NCBI GenBank assembly: GCA_964006375.1
Contig: OZ023267.1
Coordinates: forward strand, 25,790,739 to 25,854,738
Source: Tillus elongatus
Lineage: Eukaryota > Arthropoda > Insecta > Coleoptera > Cleridae
Direction: 5' to 3'
Length of the DNA: 64,000 nt
The notes beneath the pieces were generated by a model. The model searched no databases and was not told where the DNA came from. It saw nothing but the letters and a program-made list of their open reading frames with translations. Every line of letters begins with the position of its first letter. The stretch's first letter is position 1. The position numbers and the translations under genes are program-made. Positions 48,915 through 62,846 of the stretch are shown one piece after another.

Positions 48915-50300
48915 AGGGATCCAAAGCGCTTCCTAGCAACTACAGGCCCATTTCTCTTCTTTCAGTCGTCTCTGAAGTGATGGAAAAGTATATAAACACG
49001 GAATTACTCAAATTTCTTGAAAAACACAGTCTAATCCACGACAGGCAGTATGGATTCCGTCAGCGCAGATCGACTGCCCACCTCTTTTCCTTTGTCACCC
49101 ATTCTTGGAACAAGTCTATGGAACTACACGGTGAATCCCAGATTGTCGCTCTAGACATATCCAAAGCAGGTCTGGCTCGCAGCGCTGCTTAATAAACTTC
49201 CGACCTATGACCTACCACCAAACTCTGTACCTGAACAGCAAGCTTCCTCTCCAACCGGAGCATTTCTGTTGTCGCGGATGGCCATTCCTCTAAACTGTAT
49301 CCAATTAATGCAGGAGTTCCTCAAGGTTCAGCTTTAGCCCCTACTTGGTTTATTCTCCACATCAATGATCTCCTCGCTAGCACATCCAACCCAGTTCACC
49401 ATTACGCGGACGACTGCACCCTTCACTCAAATATACAATATTCTAAGCCTGTATCTTTAGCCCAATTAGATGAGGATCACAGACTCATGGAGGGTTCTGT
49501 CTCCGTGGATCTCCAAAAAATATTAGACTGGGGAAGTAGAAATCTTGTACAATTCAACCCCACCAAATCTCAGTCTTGCTTTCTTTCTCATAAGAGATAC
49601 ACCAGCCCTAGAGCCATCACAATGAACAACCAAGTTATTCAAAGTAATGAGTCCTTTTCACTTGTTGGCATTTCTGTGGATCGAATTCATAATTGGCACC
49701 AAAAGCGGCTGCTAGGAAATTAGATTTCCTCTTCCAGGCTCGCAAATACTTTTCAACAGCTAATCTCTATACCTTATATACTTCACAAATAAGGCCAAAC
49801 CTTGACTACTTCCCCCACATTTGGGGTGCAGCTGTTGCTTTTACACTCTCTATCCTGGACTCCATTCAGAAGAGAACTATACATCTCATCGTTGACCCTA
49901 CCCTCACCCAAAGGCTACCAACCCTTGCCCACCGATGTACCGTTGGTGACCTCTCTCTCTCTTTTATAGATATCTGCACGGGGACTGCTCAGAGGAGCTT
50001 TCTTCCATAGTTCCTCCACCTGCTGCCCCCATCAGATCTACCAGGGGAGCAGATAGAATGCACCCTTTTACTGTCGAGGTCACCAGACATAGAACATCTT
50101 GTTATGCCCGCTCTTTTCTCCCGAGGACTTCCAAGTTGTGGAATTCCTTACCGGCACATGTTTTCCTTCTCCTCCGAACCTCCAAACCTTCAAGTCCAGA
50201 ATTAACAAGTTGCCTTTTTCCTGCTTGTCGACATCCACGGTACGATAGTATTTAGGCTGTAAGCCCTCGTGGTCTATTGTTAAAAAATTTAAAAAAAACA
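48915..50300 (+). pseudogene. Jockey-type retrotransposon, 5'-truncated, frameshifted
   Basis: Begins at GGATCCAAAGCGCTTCCTAG, equivalent to 41199 in the long copy, and runs to GGCTGTAAGCCCTCGTGG and poly(A). The RT C box is intact (HYADDC, near 49405). Disabling changes include an 8-bp deletion near 49167 that removes part of KAFDQ, a loss of about 20 bp near 49703, and other frame slips. It is head to head with 48462-48914. Confidence 0.9.
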
Positions 50301-52010
50301 GGGCTAGCGATTTTTTAAGCCGTTAGTTATACACAGTTTCTGTTTATATAACACGTTGTGTTTATTACAGTTGCAGTGACAACGTATTACCTGGCTACGC
50401 CACCGATGGCGACACTGTCGTATATCTCACTATGATATATCTGCATAAATCTGGTGCGCGCCTAGCATTCACTTTAACTGGTAATGAAAACGTTTTAGAT
50501 AGTTACCATTTGTGAGGGGCTGAAATAAGTAAATGACAATAACCTAGTAATTTGTTTCTCTTAACAAACACATGTTGTATACAAATAATAATCAAAAACA
50601 TTCTGCATGACCTATATCAATTTCCTTTCTTAACAAGAATGGAGTATGGGTAGAATATTCAATATAGCGTAGTTCATAATGAAATTAGGGTAATATCCGG
50701 GTAAAAGCACAACTCTTGCTAAAAGCTCGGGTTAATATTATCTTCAGGGTATTATTTATGTATGAAATATATTTTGAGCAGCTCTGCGAAGAAGCTCTAG
50801 AAATCTAATATTTTGTTAAAATTATGATTTAGTTATGGTTTCTTAGGTTTTCAGCCTGTAGAATTTGCAACTTTGTAAACCTTGCTTAAACAGCTTGTTA
50901 ATTGCACAAAATAATTTACTTTGAGAAGTGACAAAGCCAAACTTTTTAACCTACTAATTGTTAGCGAATTTTCATTAGGAAAATTCGCTAATAGAGAGGT
51001 CACGATGAAAAGCTTTCGAAAACAAAATTTCTGCCACGCGTAGGTTGATTCATACTACAGGTATAAACCATACATCAACGGTAACCAAACTAAATAAATA
51101 ATAGGCATAATACATACTACCCGAAACAACAATCGTAAAACCTCAGCCACAAATATCGCAAATAACACTCGACATGAAATTAAAAATTGTGATTGTGGTT
51201 TAACTGAGGGCTTCAATCAATCTTTAAAATACACTATTTTTGTAGCTTGATGAACGGCCCCAAATACAGTTTTAGCACGCCATAGCTATATTATGCTGTG
51301 GTTTTAGATTGAAAGTGTAGCATAGTATAGTAGAAATGTAAACAAGTCATGTCAAGTCTCTATAAAAATGATTAATGGTTTCTTTTATCTTCAAACTAAA
51401 ACATAAGAGCTTATATAAGACCAAAACGGTCGTTGAATGTGTTTTAATGGCGATTATACTCATTCTGTAATCCCTAGACAGCTCAGTGTTAGCGTGCGTG
51501 TCTTCTACGCAGAATGTATGTTTTTTTTTAATTTTGACATTTGGAGAAATAATAGTGCATAGATTTCATACGTTTCGAGGAAAATCTAATTTTTGTATAA
51601 AACGCGTGAATAACTTTGTCACCTTTGAGTCTGAAATTATAATTTTGACATTTTCTTATTATTGATATTGGGAAAAACCGGTGTGATTAGATTGACTAAA
51701 ACGAAATCGTACTGGCGAGTAATAAGGAAAAATAACTGCTACGTTTGTAATTTGGCAGATACTTTATATTTATAAATATGAATTAAGTTTCCTTCTGGAA
51801 ATCTTTTGTAACTTTAATGAAGTTTGTAATACAAATTTCTTTTAAAGAGCCTTACACTATCTATAGATGTACCAAAATTTAATTACTTCCACATCGTTAC
51901 AATGTGTGGAAGGATCGCATCGGCGACAAAAATTTCAAAAACTTTTTTCGCTTATACATTGTATAAAGTATTAAAACATCTACGAAACATCATTTGGGAA
52001 ATATATTTTT
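50301..52010. other. No gene; one isolated TA-core 5' end
   Basis: At 50964-51015 the foldback GTTAGCGAATTTTCATTAGG / AAAATTCGCTAATAGAGAGG and GTCACGATGAAAAG form a TA-core 5' terminus without the rest. Nothing else was recognised. Confidence 0.5.
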
Positions 52011-52011
52011 T

Positions 52012-52127
52012 TTGTCTGTCGGTCTGACAGTTTATAGGCCTGTAGGTCTGTAGGTCTGTCGGTCTGTCGATCTGTCTGTCGGTTTGTCTGTCTGTCGGTC
52101 TGTTGGTCTGTGTGTCTGTCTGTTTGT
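52012..52127. repeat. (TCTG)n imperfect microsatellite
   Basis: Tetranucleotide TCTG/TCGG repeats. The sequence after it reads CACGATAACTTTAGAACG and TTAAATTTGGTATACAG, like the post-array tract of the TA-core family. Confidence 0.9.
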
Positions 52128-52559
52128 AGCCACGATAACTTTAGAACGAATTGAGTTATCGTCTTTAAATTTGGTATACAGTTATCACCCGACAATCTAA
52201 CGGTTCTCTTTGTTTTCTGGTAAAATCGCTCCAGAGGGCAGGGGATGAATGGGCGATGATTAGGTGAAAATTGAATTTTTTTTGTTAAAACACAATATAA
52301 CGTTTTTAGGGTTTATTTATTAGAAAAGTTTTAATTTCAGCCAACATCTGGTATTCTGTGCAAAGCCTCAAAGCAAATTTGAGGTTCTGTGCAGGGTAAA
52401 AATACTACAACGGAGCTAGAAATGCAAACTAAAACGCACCTTACAGAAGTCGATAGAAAGGAGAAACTCCTTACCAAAACCGTTTCTCCATAAAAAACTT
52501 CCACTTTTCTCAATTGAAAAAAAAAACCAAAATAATAACCTAATCTGATTATTAGAATT

Positions 52560-53335
<776 letters not shown>

Positions 53336-54110
53336 ACTCACTTACGGCTCCAGAGGCTATAGTACTGGTTGTACAGCTTATAACTTTATTGACTGAAGCG
53401 AGCGATTCTTACATTTATTTGGTTAAATAGAGAACATAACACTTTAAAAGAACAACTCTACAATTTGCTGCCAAAACAACCAAGACAATTCGCTAATAGA
53501 AAAAGACTCAGAAATGATTATACAATATTAACTATCAATACAATAATAGGCTTCAGGGTTTCCCCAGTTATTACAGTTTAGTAGTTTACAAATTTAACAT
53601 ATCACCACTACTAATTTTATTGAAGTTATAGGGCTCTCTAAATGTTTAGGTTAGATTTTAGCTAGATGGGCACAGGAACAGTTAATTTGGTGTATTCAGA
53701 GTCAATTATCAGTAAGTTTCAGAACGTGGTTTGGAAATTCTATTAGCAAATCAAGTTTACTCCTTCTCTTTGTAGCCAAATCACATCATATTGACTTTCA
53801 GCTCATCTACCATTTGCCTATTCATCCAGTTGATTTCATATTCAACTTCCACAAACTAGGGGATACTGTGGCAGAAAAAAGGAGACCACGTTAACGAAAC
53901 TTAAATATATGTGTTACATTCCCATAAAATTATGCTAGCTTTTAATTAAGCATGACAGACTACTATATAAAACATGAATTTTAAGAGCCCAGAGAAGTAA
54001 CTAACAAGAGAAATATCCTGAAACAAACATTGTGCTAAAAATACTTTTATTTGGCAACATTTTACATTATTTTTAACTTAGCTTCAGCAAAGTAGTCAAA
54101 ATGCAAACGT
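53336..54110. other. No gene recognised
   Basis: AT-rich, stops in all frames. Confidence 0.45.
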
Positions 54111-54116
54111 TTTCTT

Positions 54117-55561
<1,445 letters not shown>

Positions 55562-55635
<74 letters not shown>

Positions 55636-55964
55636 CACCGATAACTCAAAAAATAATAGGCCGATTTTGATAAAATTTGGCGCGTACCTTCCTTTTGTAA
55701 AGGGCTAGAATAAATTCGTTAGGATAATCGGATGAGGTTTTCCGGGAAAACTTTGAGTTTTCGATTAAAAAAAATTGTTATCTCAAAAAATAAAAAAGCT
55801 ACGTTAACCAAATTTGGTAGGTAGGTTTATGATATAAAAAGTAAACTATACACCAAAATTTATATTTCTATGTTAGAAGAAAAAAGTTATAATAAAATAT
55901 TTTGTGCCAGATCATTTCTATAAAAATTCACTACCATAACGCACTTGCTGCGTCCAGGCTTTTT
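55562..55964 (+). mobile_element. TA-core family element, right half of the split copy
   Basis: TA array to 55631, CGATAACTCAAAAAATAATA, GAGGTTTTCCGGGAAAAC and CAAATTTGGTAGGTAGG, ending AAAATTCACTACC and CGCACTTGCTGCGTCCAG near 55957. Together with 54117-54352 it forms a complete copy of about 640 bp. Confidence 0.85.
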
Positions 55965-56344
55965 AACTTATTTAAAATATGATGATACTAATATTAATAA
56001 ATTGATTAATATAACAAAACGTGTTTAAGTTTCAGAACTTTTAGTATTATACAGGTGGTTCAAAAAGTCCGGGCCCATGTTAACTCAATTGTTTTAAATG
56101 GAATCCCCCATATTTTATTCAATTTTTGAATTCTACTTAGTTCTCAATATTTTTCATGTAACGTACTCTATTTAGATCTTCAGCAGTTTTCTATAAATCA
56201 CAATTTAAGAGGTATGTTTATTAGGTAAGAACAACAGCTCTTTAAGAATAGACCCTGATCATAAAAAGTCAAGTACGTAATTAAATATTCAAATTGGTGG
56301 CCGTTGACAATTTGGCAGTATTCAAAACGTAAACCAAATACGTT
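55965..56344. other. No gene; one MITE-like end
   Basis: ATACAGGTGGTTCAAAAAGT at 56050 resembles a mariner-type terminus. The partner end was not found. Confidence 0.4.
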
Positions 56345-56865
56345 TTTAGTGAATTTTCTTACAAAAAAGTGGTTTATTATAATTATATCTAAGGAAATAA
56401 CAAAGTAAGGGCAACCAAATTTGGCTCGCTTCTTTGTATTATAAAAAGTTAACCATGCAATAGAACTTAGGTCAGTAGGTTTGAAGACAAAGAAGTTAGG
56501 GGCAGTTTAACAACAACAAAAAAATGAAGTTTTTCTCAAAACGTCAAAGTCGCGATTTGAATCGTCAAAATTCGCAATATTTAGGCAAATAACCTGAAAC
56601 AAATACGTATTATGAAAAGAAAATGCCACAATGAGAGTGTTCTGCAAACCCTGAAGTTACAGCTTCAACCGTCATTGTCCTTTATTTTCCTAAAATGTTT
56701 CCGAAAATTTCATTTCACATAGACCCTCTCTCTGATGCTTTGGCGGTAGTTTTAGTTAGGTTTATGGTTCAGCACTCTATAATTTTTAGCTAATTTTCCT
56801 GGAAAAATTCTTAAATTAGGAGACCTCGACTTTTGAATTTTAAAAAGATTTCTTCAAATGTGTAT
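56345..56865 (+). mobile_element. TA-core family remnant lacking the TA array
   Basis: TAGTGAATTTTCTTACAAA at 56348 is followed directly by ATATCTAAGGAAATAACAAA and the distal tract (CAAAACGTCAAAGTCGCG, TCAACCGTCATTGTCC). A second 5' end TAGCTAATTTTCCTGG then follows at 56789, with GAGACCTCGACTTTTGAA. Confidence 0.65.
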
Positions 56866-56872
56866 TTTTAAT

Positions 56873-57093
56873 GAGCGAAGGATAACAAGGGAATAACTTG
56901 TTTATAACTAGGATAATATGGATATGGTAACGATGTAATAATTACATTCTAGTTATAAACAAGTTATTCCCTTATTATCCTCTGCTCCTTAGGCATGATC
57001 CGGCTCGAAGGACCATGTTTAAGGAGCGGAGGATAATAAGGGAATAACTTGTTAATAACTAGGATAATATGGACATGGTAACGATGTAATTTT
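56873..57093. mobile_element. Foldback element with three arms
   Basis: Arm 1 (56875-56918), inverted arm (56952-56992) and direct arm (57022-57066) share GGATAATAAGGGAATAACTT. Arm 1 and the third arm are both followed by AGGATAATATGGATATGG or its near copy and TAACGATGTAAT. No coding capacity. Confidence 0.75.
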
Positions 57094-57590
57094 GTAATAC
57101 AATTTAATAAACAATAAAAATAATTAACAACTTTATTAAACTAACTTAACCGAATAAAATTTAAAAGCAAATCTGTACATAATTAAATTAAAAAGTCTTG
57201 CGTCTTTACATTTTAAGAATCTAATCAAAAATTTCTGATATTAGTATTTACATTTTCAAAGCAAAAGTCAAAAGTCAAAAAAGGTTCCTAATTTATACCA
57301 ACAACACTAGTTATAACCTTGCTTGGTCTACATAATCCATAAATTGCAAACCTCATCAGTCAGCATTCCTTATACTGTACTCTGCAATTCCAACTTGTTT
57401 ATTATTTATCTAAACATGTATTATGAGCAATTCCAGGTCAATAATTATAATTTTTATGCGACCTACTTAATTATAAAAGATATTTGGATTTATACTAGCG
57501 AATTTTTGTATAACTATTATAATATAAAATTAATATTAAATATATTTTGATGATTAGGAATGCCTTCTTGGATAGTTTTCTGTTCTATTA
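57094..57590. other. No gene recognised
   Basis: Very AT-rich. The 75-codon open stretch at 57323 is probably chance. Confidence 0.4.
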
Positions 57591-57594
57591 ACAG

Positions 57595-58103
57595 TCCAAA
57601 CTAGGCCCCTAGAATCCATATCCTGGTTTACTTTCGGTTTTTATCTGTTTACACATATACAGGGTAACGCATTTCTACGGCAAAGCTCAATATAACTGTT
57701 ATTATACAAGATACAAGAAAAAAATGTTAACGTTAATTATAGGGCGTCTTGAGATGCATTTTATAAAATGTTTGACAATCACAGGATGGTCCATAAGTCG
57801 TTGTTGATACCTAAAATTTTTGTTTTCAAACATATCTATTTATACGAACTTATATTATTAAATTTTTGCATTTTTTATCGAAATATGATGCATGTTTGTA
57901 AGAACATAAATCGAGACGCAGTAAGTGCGTTTTGGTAGCGAATTCTTATTAAATGCTTCAAATTTCAATAACTCAATTTGCTATTAACCTAAGGTTTGTT
58001 GGATAGAGAATCAGTTTTCTTGGAAATATTTAAAATCTATTTTCGGAAAATTTTTGTATATTTTCAAACAATACGTTATTTTCATATAATATGGTACATT
58101 GTT
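57595..58103 (+). mobile_element. TA-core family pieces, left part of a copy hosting another copy
   Basis: CTAGGCCCCTAGAATCCATA (5' block), TACACATATACAGGGTAACG, GCGTCTTGAGATGC and TTTTTTATCGAAATATGATG are followed by the reversed terminal hairpin GAGACGCAGTAAGTGCG at 57910. The palindrome-ended unit then breaks off at GGTACATTGTTT (58103) and resumes at 59241. Confidence 0.7.
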
Positions 58104-58234
58104 TTAGTGAATTTTCGTAGAAAAAATTCACTAATGGGGAGATCCCGACTTTTGAATTTTGAAAAAATTTTTGCAAATGAGCGCGAACTAGGACCCCTAG
58201 AACCCATATCCGGGGTCAGTTTCAATTTTTATAT

Positions 58235-58480
<246 letters not shown>

Positions 58481-58496
58481 CACACCGATAACTCAA

Positions 58497-59030
58497 AAAA
58501 TAATAGGCCGATTTTGATAAAATTTGGCATGTACCTTTCCTTTGTTAATAGCTTGGATAAGTTTGTTAGTCAGGAAAATCGGACGAGGTTTTCCGGGAAA
58601 ATTTTGAGTTTTCATTCGAAAAAAATTCATATCTCAAAAAGTAATAAGCCGATTTTAATAAAATTTGGCACATACCTTCCTTTTGTAAATGGCTTTGACG
58701 TGTTTGTTACTCAGGAAAATCGGACGAGGTTTTCCGGGAAAATTTTGAGTTTTCATTCGAAAAAAATTCATATCTCAAAAAGTAATAAGCCGATTTTAAT
58801 AAAATTTGGCACATACCTTCCTTTTGTAAATGGCTTTGACATGTTTGTTACTCAGGAAAATCGCACCAGGTTTTCCGGGAAAATTTTAAGTTTTCATTCG
58901 AAAAAAATTCATATCTCAAAAAGTAATAAGCCGATTTTAATAAAATTTGGCATGTACCTTCCTTTTGTAAATGGCTTTGATCAGTTCGTTTTTTAGAAAA
59001 ATTGGACGAGGTTTTCCGGAAAAATTTTGA
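58497..59030 (+). repeat. Four tandem 141-bp units
   Basis: Each unit runs from about AAAGTAATAAGCCGATTTTA through CCTTCCTTTTGTAAATGGC and GGTTTTCCGGGAAAATTTT to AAAATTCATATCTC. 141 is a multiple of three, so one frame stays open for 173 codons with a repeating 47-residue pattern. Other family copies have one unit. Confidence 0.9.
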
Positions 59031-59240
59031 GTTTTCATTTAAAAAAATTTTTTATCTTAAAAAATATAAAATCTATGATAACCAAATTTGGTAGGTAGGT
59101 TTACGATATAAAAAGTAAACTATACACCAAAATTTAGATTTCTATGTTACAAGAAAAAAAAGTTATAATAAAATATTTTGTGCCAGATCATTTCTATGAA
59201 AATTCACTACCATAACGCACTTGCTGCGTCCCGAGCTTTT

Positions 59241-59360
59241 TACTATATAGGCTATATCCGTAACCAGATCCATGCTTCCCTGCATTAGAGATACATATTT
59301 ACTATTAAAAACATTTTTATGAAAATTCACTTGCATAACGCACTTGCTGCGGCCAGACTT
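59241..59360 (+). mobile_element. TA-core family, right part of the host copy
   Basis: TACTATATAGGCTATATCCG and CTATTAAAAACATTTTTATG, ending CTTGCATAACGCACTTGC and GCGGCCAGACTTTT. It continues the unit interrupted at 58103. Confidence 0.75.
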
Positions 59361-59579
59361 TTAGTGTCCTCAATAACCTGTTCAGGACTTTGTCGAATAC
59401 AATAATTTATTATCACTTCTAATGCCACCTAACTCCGAGGGCCTGCTTTTGTACACTCTTTCTCTTAAATATCCACACAAAAAAATCTAGGGGTGCTGCA
59501 TCTAGCATAAGCACACTTGAAGAAGCCAAATCAGCAGAACACATTTTAAGAAAGCTGGCGATCGTATAATTCAGAACTA
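59361..59579. other. No gene recognised
   Basis: Short non-coding spacer. Confidence 0.4.
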
Positions 59580-59700
59580 TTTATCCTCTGTTGATGCTAA
59601 CTTGGTTAACGATCTCCACGTTTTTTAAATGTGTTGTGGTGATTTGGGTTCTCCAAGTGTGTTTATCAGTGCTCATCACAGGTTCCAATCTTTACTTAAT
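59580..59700 (+). repeat. Dispersed 140-bp repeat, diverged copy
   Basis: TCCTCTGTTGATGCTAACTT, GGTTAACGATCTCC, GTGTTGTGGTGATTTGGG and TCATCACAGGTTCCAATC match 4115, 22200 and 30847. The hairpin loop region has decayed. Confidence 0.65.
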
Positions 59701-60115
59701 GCATGTAGCATTTTTCGTGCTTGAAATTAAGCTAGTGACGTTAGAATGTATTATTGAGACAAATTCTATCAATCTGGTGAATTTTGTACGCTTGTGTTTT
59801 AAATAAATAACTCTGTAATAAATCGATGATACAGTACCCTGATTAAAGATAGACACTATTGAAAATATACATTAATCATTCAGGTAATATAGTACCTACT
59901 TTGTATTGTATGAATTAAATCGTCATATAAAGCTTTTAAAAAGGCAGGTATCGATCATGGCAGTTATTTATCGTTTAAGGGCAAACATATTGTTTTTATA
60001 TAATTTTATTGATTATATTTAAAGGTGTTTAAATACTTTTTTTAAAGCGGGCGTAAAAGGTTTAATTATTTTCTATGATAAAAGCAATTTGGTAAATTTC
60101 ATTGATAAAAGAAGA
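59701..60115. other. No gene recognised
   Basis: AT-rich. Confidence 0.4.
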
Positions 60116-60349
60116 GATATTCTCTGTTAAGAAGGTAAAGGTAAGATGCTTACTGGCCATTAGGCCATTGCGACCCTTTTTGGTCATCTAAACTAACCTA
60201 CCCTCTACCTTGAGCTCGATCTCAGCGACGACAATGATTTGAAAAATCATCCGCCGCCGGTCAGTCTCGAACCGTCGACCCCCGGGTCGGTATTGGAAAG
60301 TCATCGACTTTCCCGCACGGCCACGGATACGCTGATATTCTCTGTTAAG
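60116..60349 (-). mobile_element. tRNA-derived SINE with 16-bp target-site duplication
   Basis: Body 60132-60333 is bounded by the perfect direct repeat GATATTCTCTGTTAAG at 60116-60131 and 60334-60349. On the minus strand an A box (TGGCCGTGCGG, one mismatch, 60323-60313) and a perfect B box (GTTCGAGAC, 60272-60264) show a tRNA-like head. The tail reads CTTACCTTTACCTT at the left end. The body is far more GC-rich than its surroundings. Confidence 0.85.
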
Positions 60350-60600
60350 GTACCTACTGAAAAATACCAAAAAATTAAAATTGAGTACCCCAAAAAACGA
60401 AGATAACCTAAGACGTAATATATTGGCTACATCATTATATTGCTTATGTATAAGTTACAAATACCAGATCTAACTTCAAACTGACAGATTAAATAACTTT
60501 AGTAATATTGTGAGACGAATATATGCGCTTTTTCAAATAGGTATAGTCAATTTCTTCACTACAAACTGTTTATTATTAAATCCTTTATCTTTAACAGTAA
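60350..60600. other. No gene recognised
   Basis: AT-rich spacer between two SINEs. Confidence 0.4.
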
Positions 60601-60780
60601 AGTCTCGGTAGTCTAGTGGCAAGAACGTAGACTTGTAATTCTACGGGTGCTGGGTTCGATTCCCAGTAGGTGACCCTTTCATTTTTCAGTTCATACTGTA
60701 CAATTAAAATCAACCAAAGTTACGGCATTATGTTTGAGTAATATGTGCACGTTATGCCCTCCGGAGTGTTAAGCCGTCGG
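60600..60780 (+). mobile_element. tRNA-derived SINE (tRNA-like head)
   Basis: A box TAGTCTAGTGG (60609-60619) and B box GTTCGATTC (60654-60662) both match the pol III consensus. The T arm CTGGG-TTCGATT-CCCAG pairs perfectly, and an anticodon-like stem GTAGA/TCTAC has an eight-base loop. The acceptor ends pair poorly, so a working tRNA is unlikely. Downstream, GTTAAGCCGTCGGTCC at 60769 resembles a motif common in arthropod SINE bodies. The 3' boundary and target duplication are not resolved. Confidence 0.65.
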
Positions 60781-61079
60781 TCCAGTATACCATGCCATAA
60801 TGGGTACGTTAAGGATCCTTACCCTACTTACAAAAAGGCAGCGTTCTTTTCCAGGACAGTAAGGTGAAACTGGACCCCAGTGTCGTTGGTCGGCCATAGT
60901 CGTGGAAATATACCGACTTTAAAAAGACTTTAACGGTCATCAACAAGTATTGGTAAAAATAAATTTACTAGTTTTTCAAGGGGAAAAGTAATTTGCTGAC
61001 CAAAGTTAGTTATTTTAGCCCACCGACAATTTATAGGCAACAGTTTGTCATGAAATTCTATATCTTGGACCCATCCACC
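60781..61079. other. SINE tail or unique sequence, boundary unclear
   Basis: Non-coding. Satellite-like similarity (GTAATTTGCTGACCAAAGTT at 60989) begins near 60960. Confidence 0.4.
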
Positions 61080-62846
61080 AGCCGAAATTGCTACCAGAAA
61101 ATTAAAGAAAAACACCCCCATTTAGAGGTAGTTAACACTTGTTATATTTCAGTTTTCTACTGGTACTGCTGTAACAGATTGAGGTCCAAATCCATATACG
61201 ATCACTACTATCAACAATAAACTCGTAACCAAAGGTCGACTGAAAAATACCCTCATTTAGGGGTAGTTTACTCTTGGGATATTGGAGTTAATCACTGCTA
61301 CTGAGAGAACGATGAAGCTGATTGAGTTTCAAATACATATACGATCACAGATACCAAGAAAACACTGGCTACCAAAAGTTTACTGAAAAATACACCCTTT
61401 TAAGGGTAGTTTACTGCAGACATATTTCACTGCCACTACCGGTCGAGGTGTTTCAGTTACTGCGCTAAAAATACATATATAACTATCACTAGTAATAATA
61501 TACTCGCTAGCAGCAGTTGGGTAACAAACATTCCCATTTAGGGGTAGTTTACATGACGATGTAATTTGCTGACCAAATTGAATCTCGCCGACCGAGGCTT
61601 TAATCTTAAACGATTTATTTGATATCTTGTATTATGCATGTTAATGAGAGTTTATTCTTGCTACCAAAGTTTAGCAAAAAAATCTTTATGTTTAAGGACT
61701 ACCCTTAAACATAAAGATTTTGTTGAGTTTTTTCATTTTTTAGTGCTACCAGAAAAACTGTGTGTCGGAGAAAGCTATACATTTACTCATAGTCATTGCT
61801 GGTGCTTGTCAGCTCGCTACCAGAAGTTTACTCAAAAATACCCCCAGTTAGGGATTGTTTCCTCTTGACATATTATATTTTATTGGCACTACCGGCGAAA
61901 TGTTTCAGTTACTGCACTCAAAATACATATAGGACCATCCCTAGTAACAATAAACTCGCCTACAAGATGTTGGGTAAGATATACCTACATTTAGGGGTAG
62001 TTCACATGACAATGTAATTTGCTGACAAAATTGAATCTTGCTGACCGAGGCTTGAATCTTTAAGGATTTCTTTGGTATCTTATATTGTGCACGCTACCAA
62101 TTGTTTTTCCTCGCTGCAGAAATTTAACAAAAAAACTTTATATTTAAGGGTATTTTACTCTTGAGGTTTTTTAATTTTTTTAGTGCTACCAGAAAAACTG
62201 TGAATTCGAGAAAACTATACATTTACACATAATTATTGCTGGTGACTATCAGATCGCTACCAGAAGTTGACTGAAAAATACCCCCATTTAGGGGTAGTTT
62301 ACTCCTGACATATTTCACTTTATTGCCACTACCGGCGAAAGTGTTTAATCGAACAATTGATAGCAAGATTGAGTTATCATTAGCGTGCAGTTACACAGTT
62401 TTGCCGGTAGCGGCAGTATAGTAACATATTATAAGAGTAAACTACCCCTAAATGGAGGTATTTTTCAGTCAACCTCTTTTAGCAAGCTGATAGACACCAG
62501 CAATGATTATGTGTAAGTGTATAGCTTTCTCGGATTGGCAGTTCTTCTGATAGCACTAAAAATCAAAACACCTCAAGAGTAAACTACCCTTAAATATAAA
62601 GTTTTTTTTTGTTGAACTTCAGTAGCAAAGAGAAACTATCATTAGCGTGGACAATGTAAGATGTCAAACAAATCCTTAAAGATTAAAGTCTCGATCAGCA
62701 AGCTTCAAATTGGTCAGCAAATTACATCGTCATGTAAACTACCCCTAAATGGAGGTGTATCTTACGCAACTGCTGGTAGCGAGTTTACTGTTACTAGTGA
62801 TGGTTCCATATGTATTTTAAGTGCAGTAACGGAAACACTTTCGTCG
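61080..62846. repeat. Satellite-like array with three-part higher-order unit and internal inversion
   Basis: A unit of about 145 bp repeats. Its mark TAGGGGTAGTTTAC (or a close form) is at 61123, 61257, 61401, 61540, 61845, 61988, 62147 and 62288. After about 62350 the mark is inverted (GTAAACTACCCCTAAATGG) at 62438, 62580 and 62736. Units come in three kinds: A followed by CATATTTCACT-like sequence; B by ATGACAATGTAATTTGCTGA; C by TCTTGAGGTTTTTTAATT. They succeed each other as A-B-C, giving a period of about 440 bp. Confidence 0.85.
61679..61721. repeat. Perfect 19-bp-stem hairpin in the array
   Basis: AAAATCTTTATGTTTAAGG at 61679-61697 and its exact complement at 61703-61721, with a five-base loop. 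It replaces the usual start of a C unit. Confidence 0.9.

Noticed and set aside
56873..56895. A homing-endonuclease (I-SceI-like) site in AAGGATAACAAGGGAATAAC
   Set aside because: It is only an approximate resemblance, recurs within a foldback element, and has no intein or intron context.
60600..60675. A functional tRNA gene
   Set aside because: The boxes and T arm are good, but the acceptor stem pairs poorly, the anticodon loop has eight bases, and SINE-like sequence follows.
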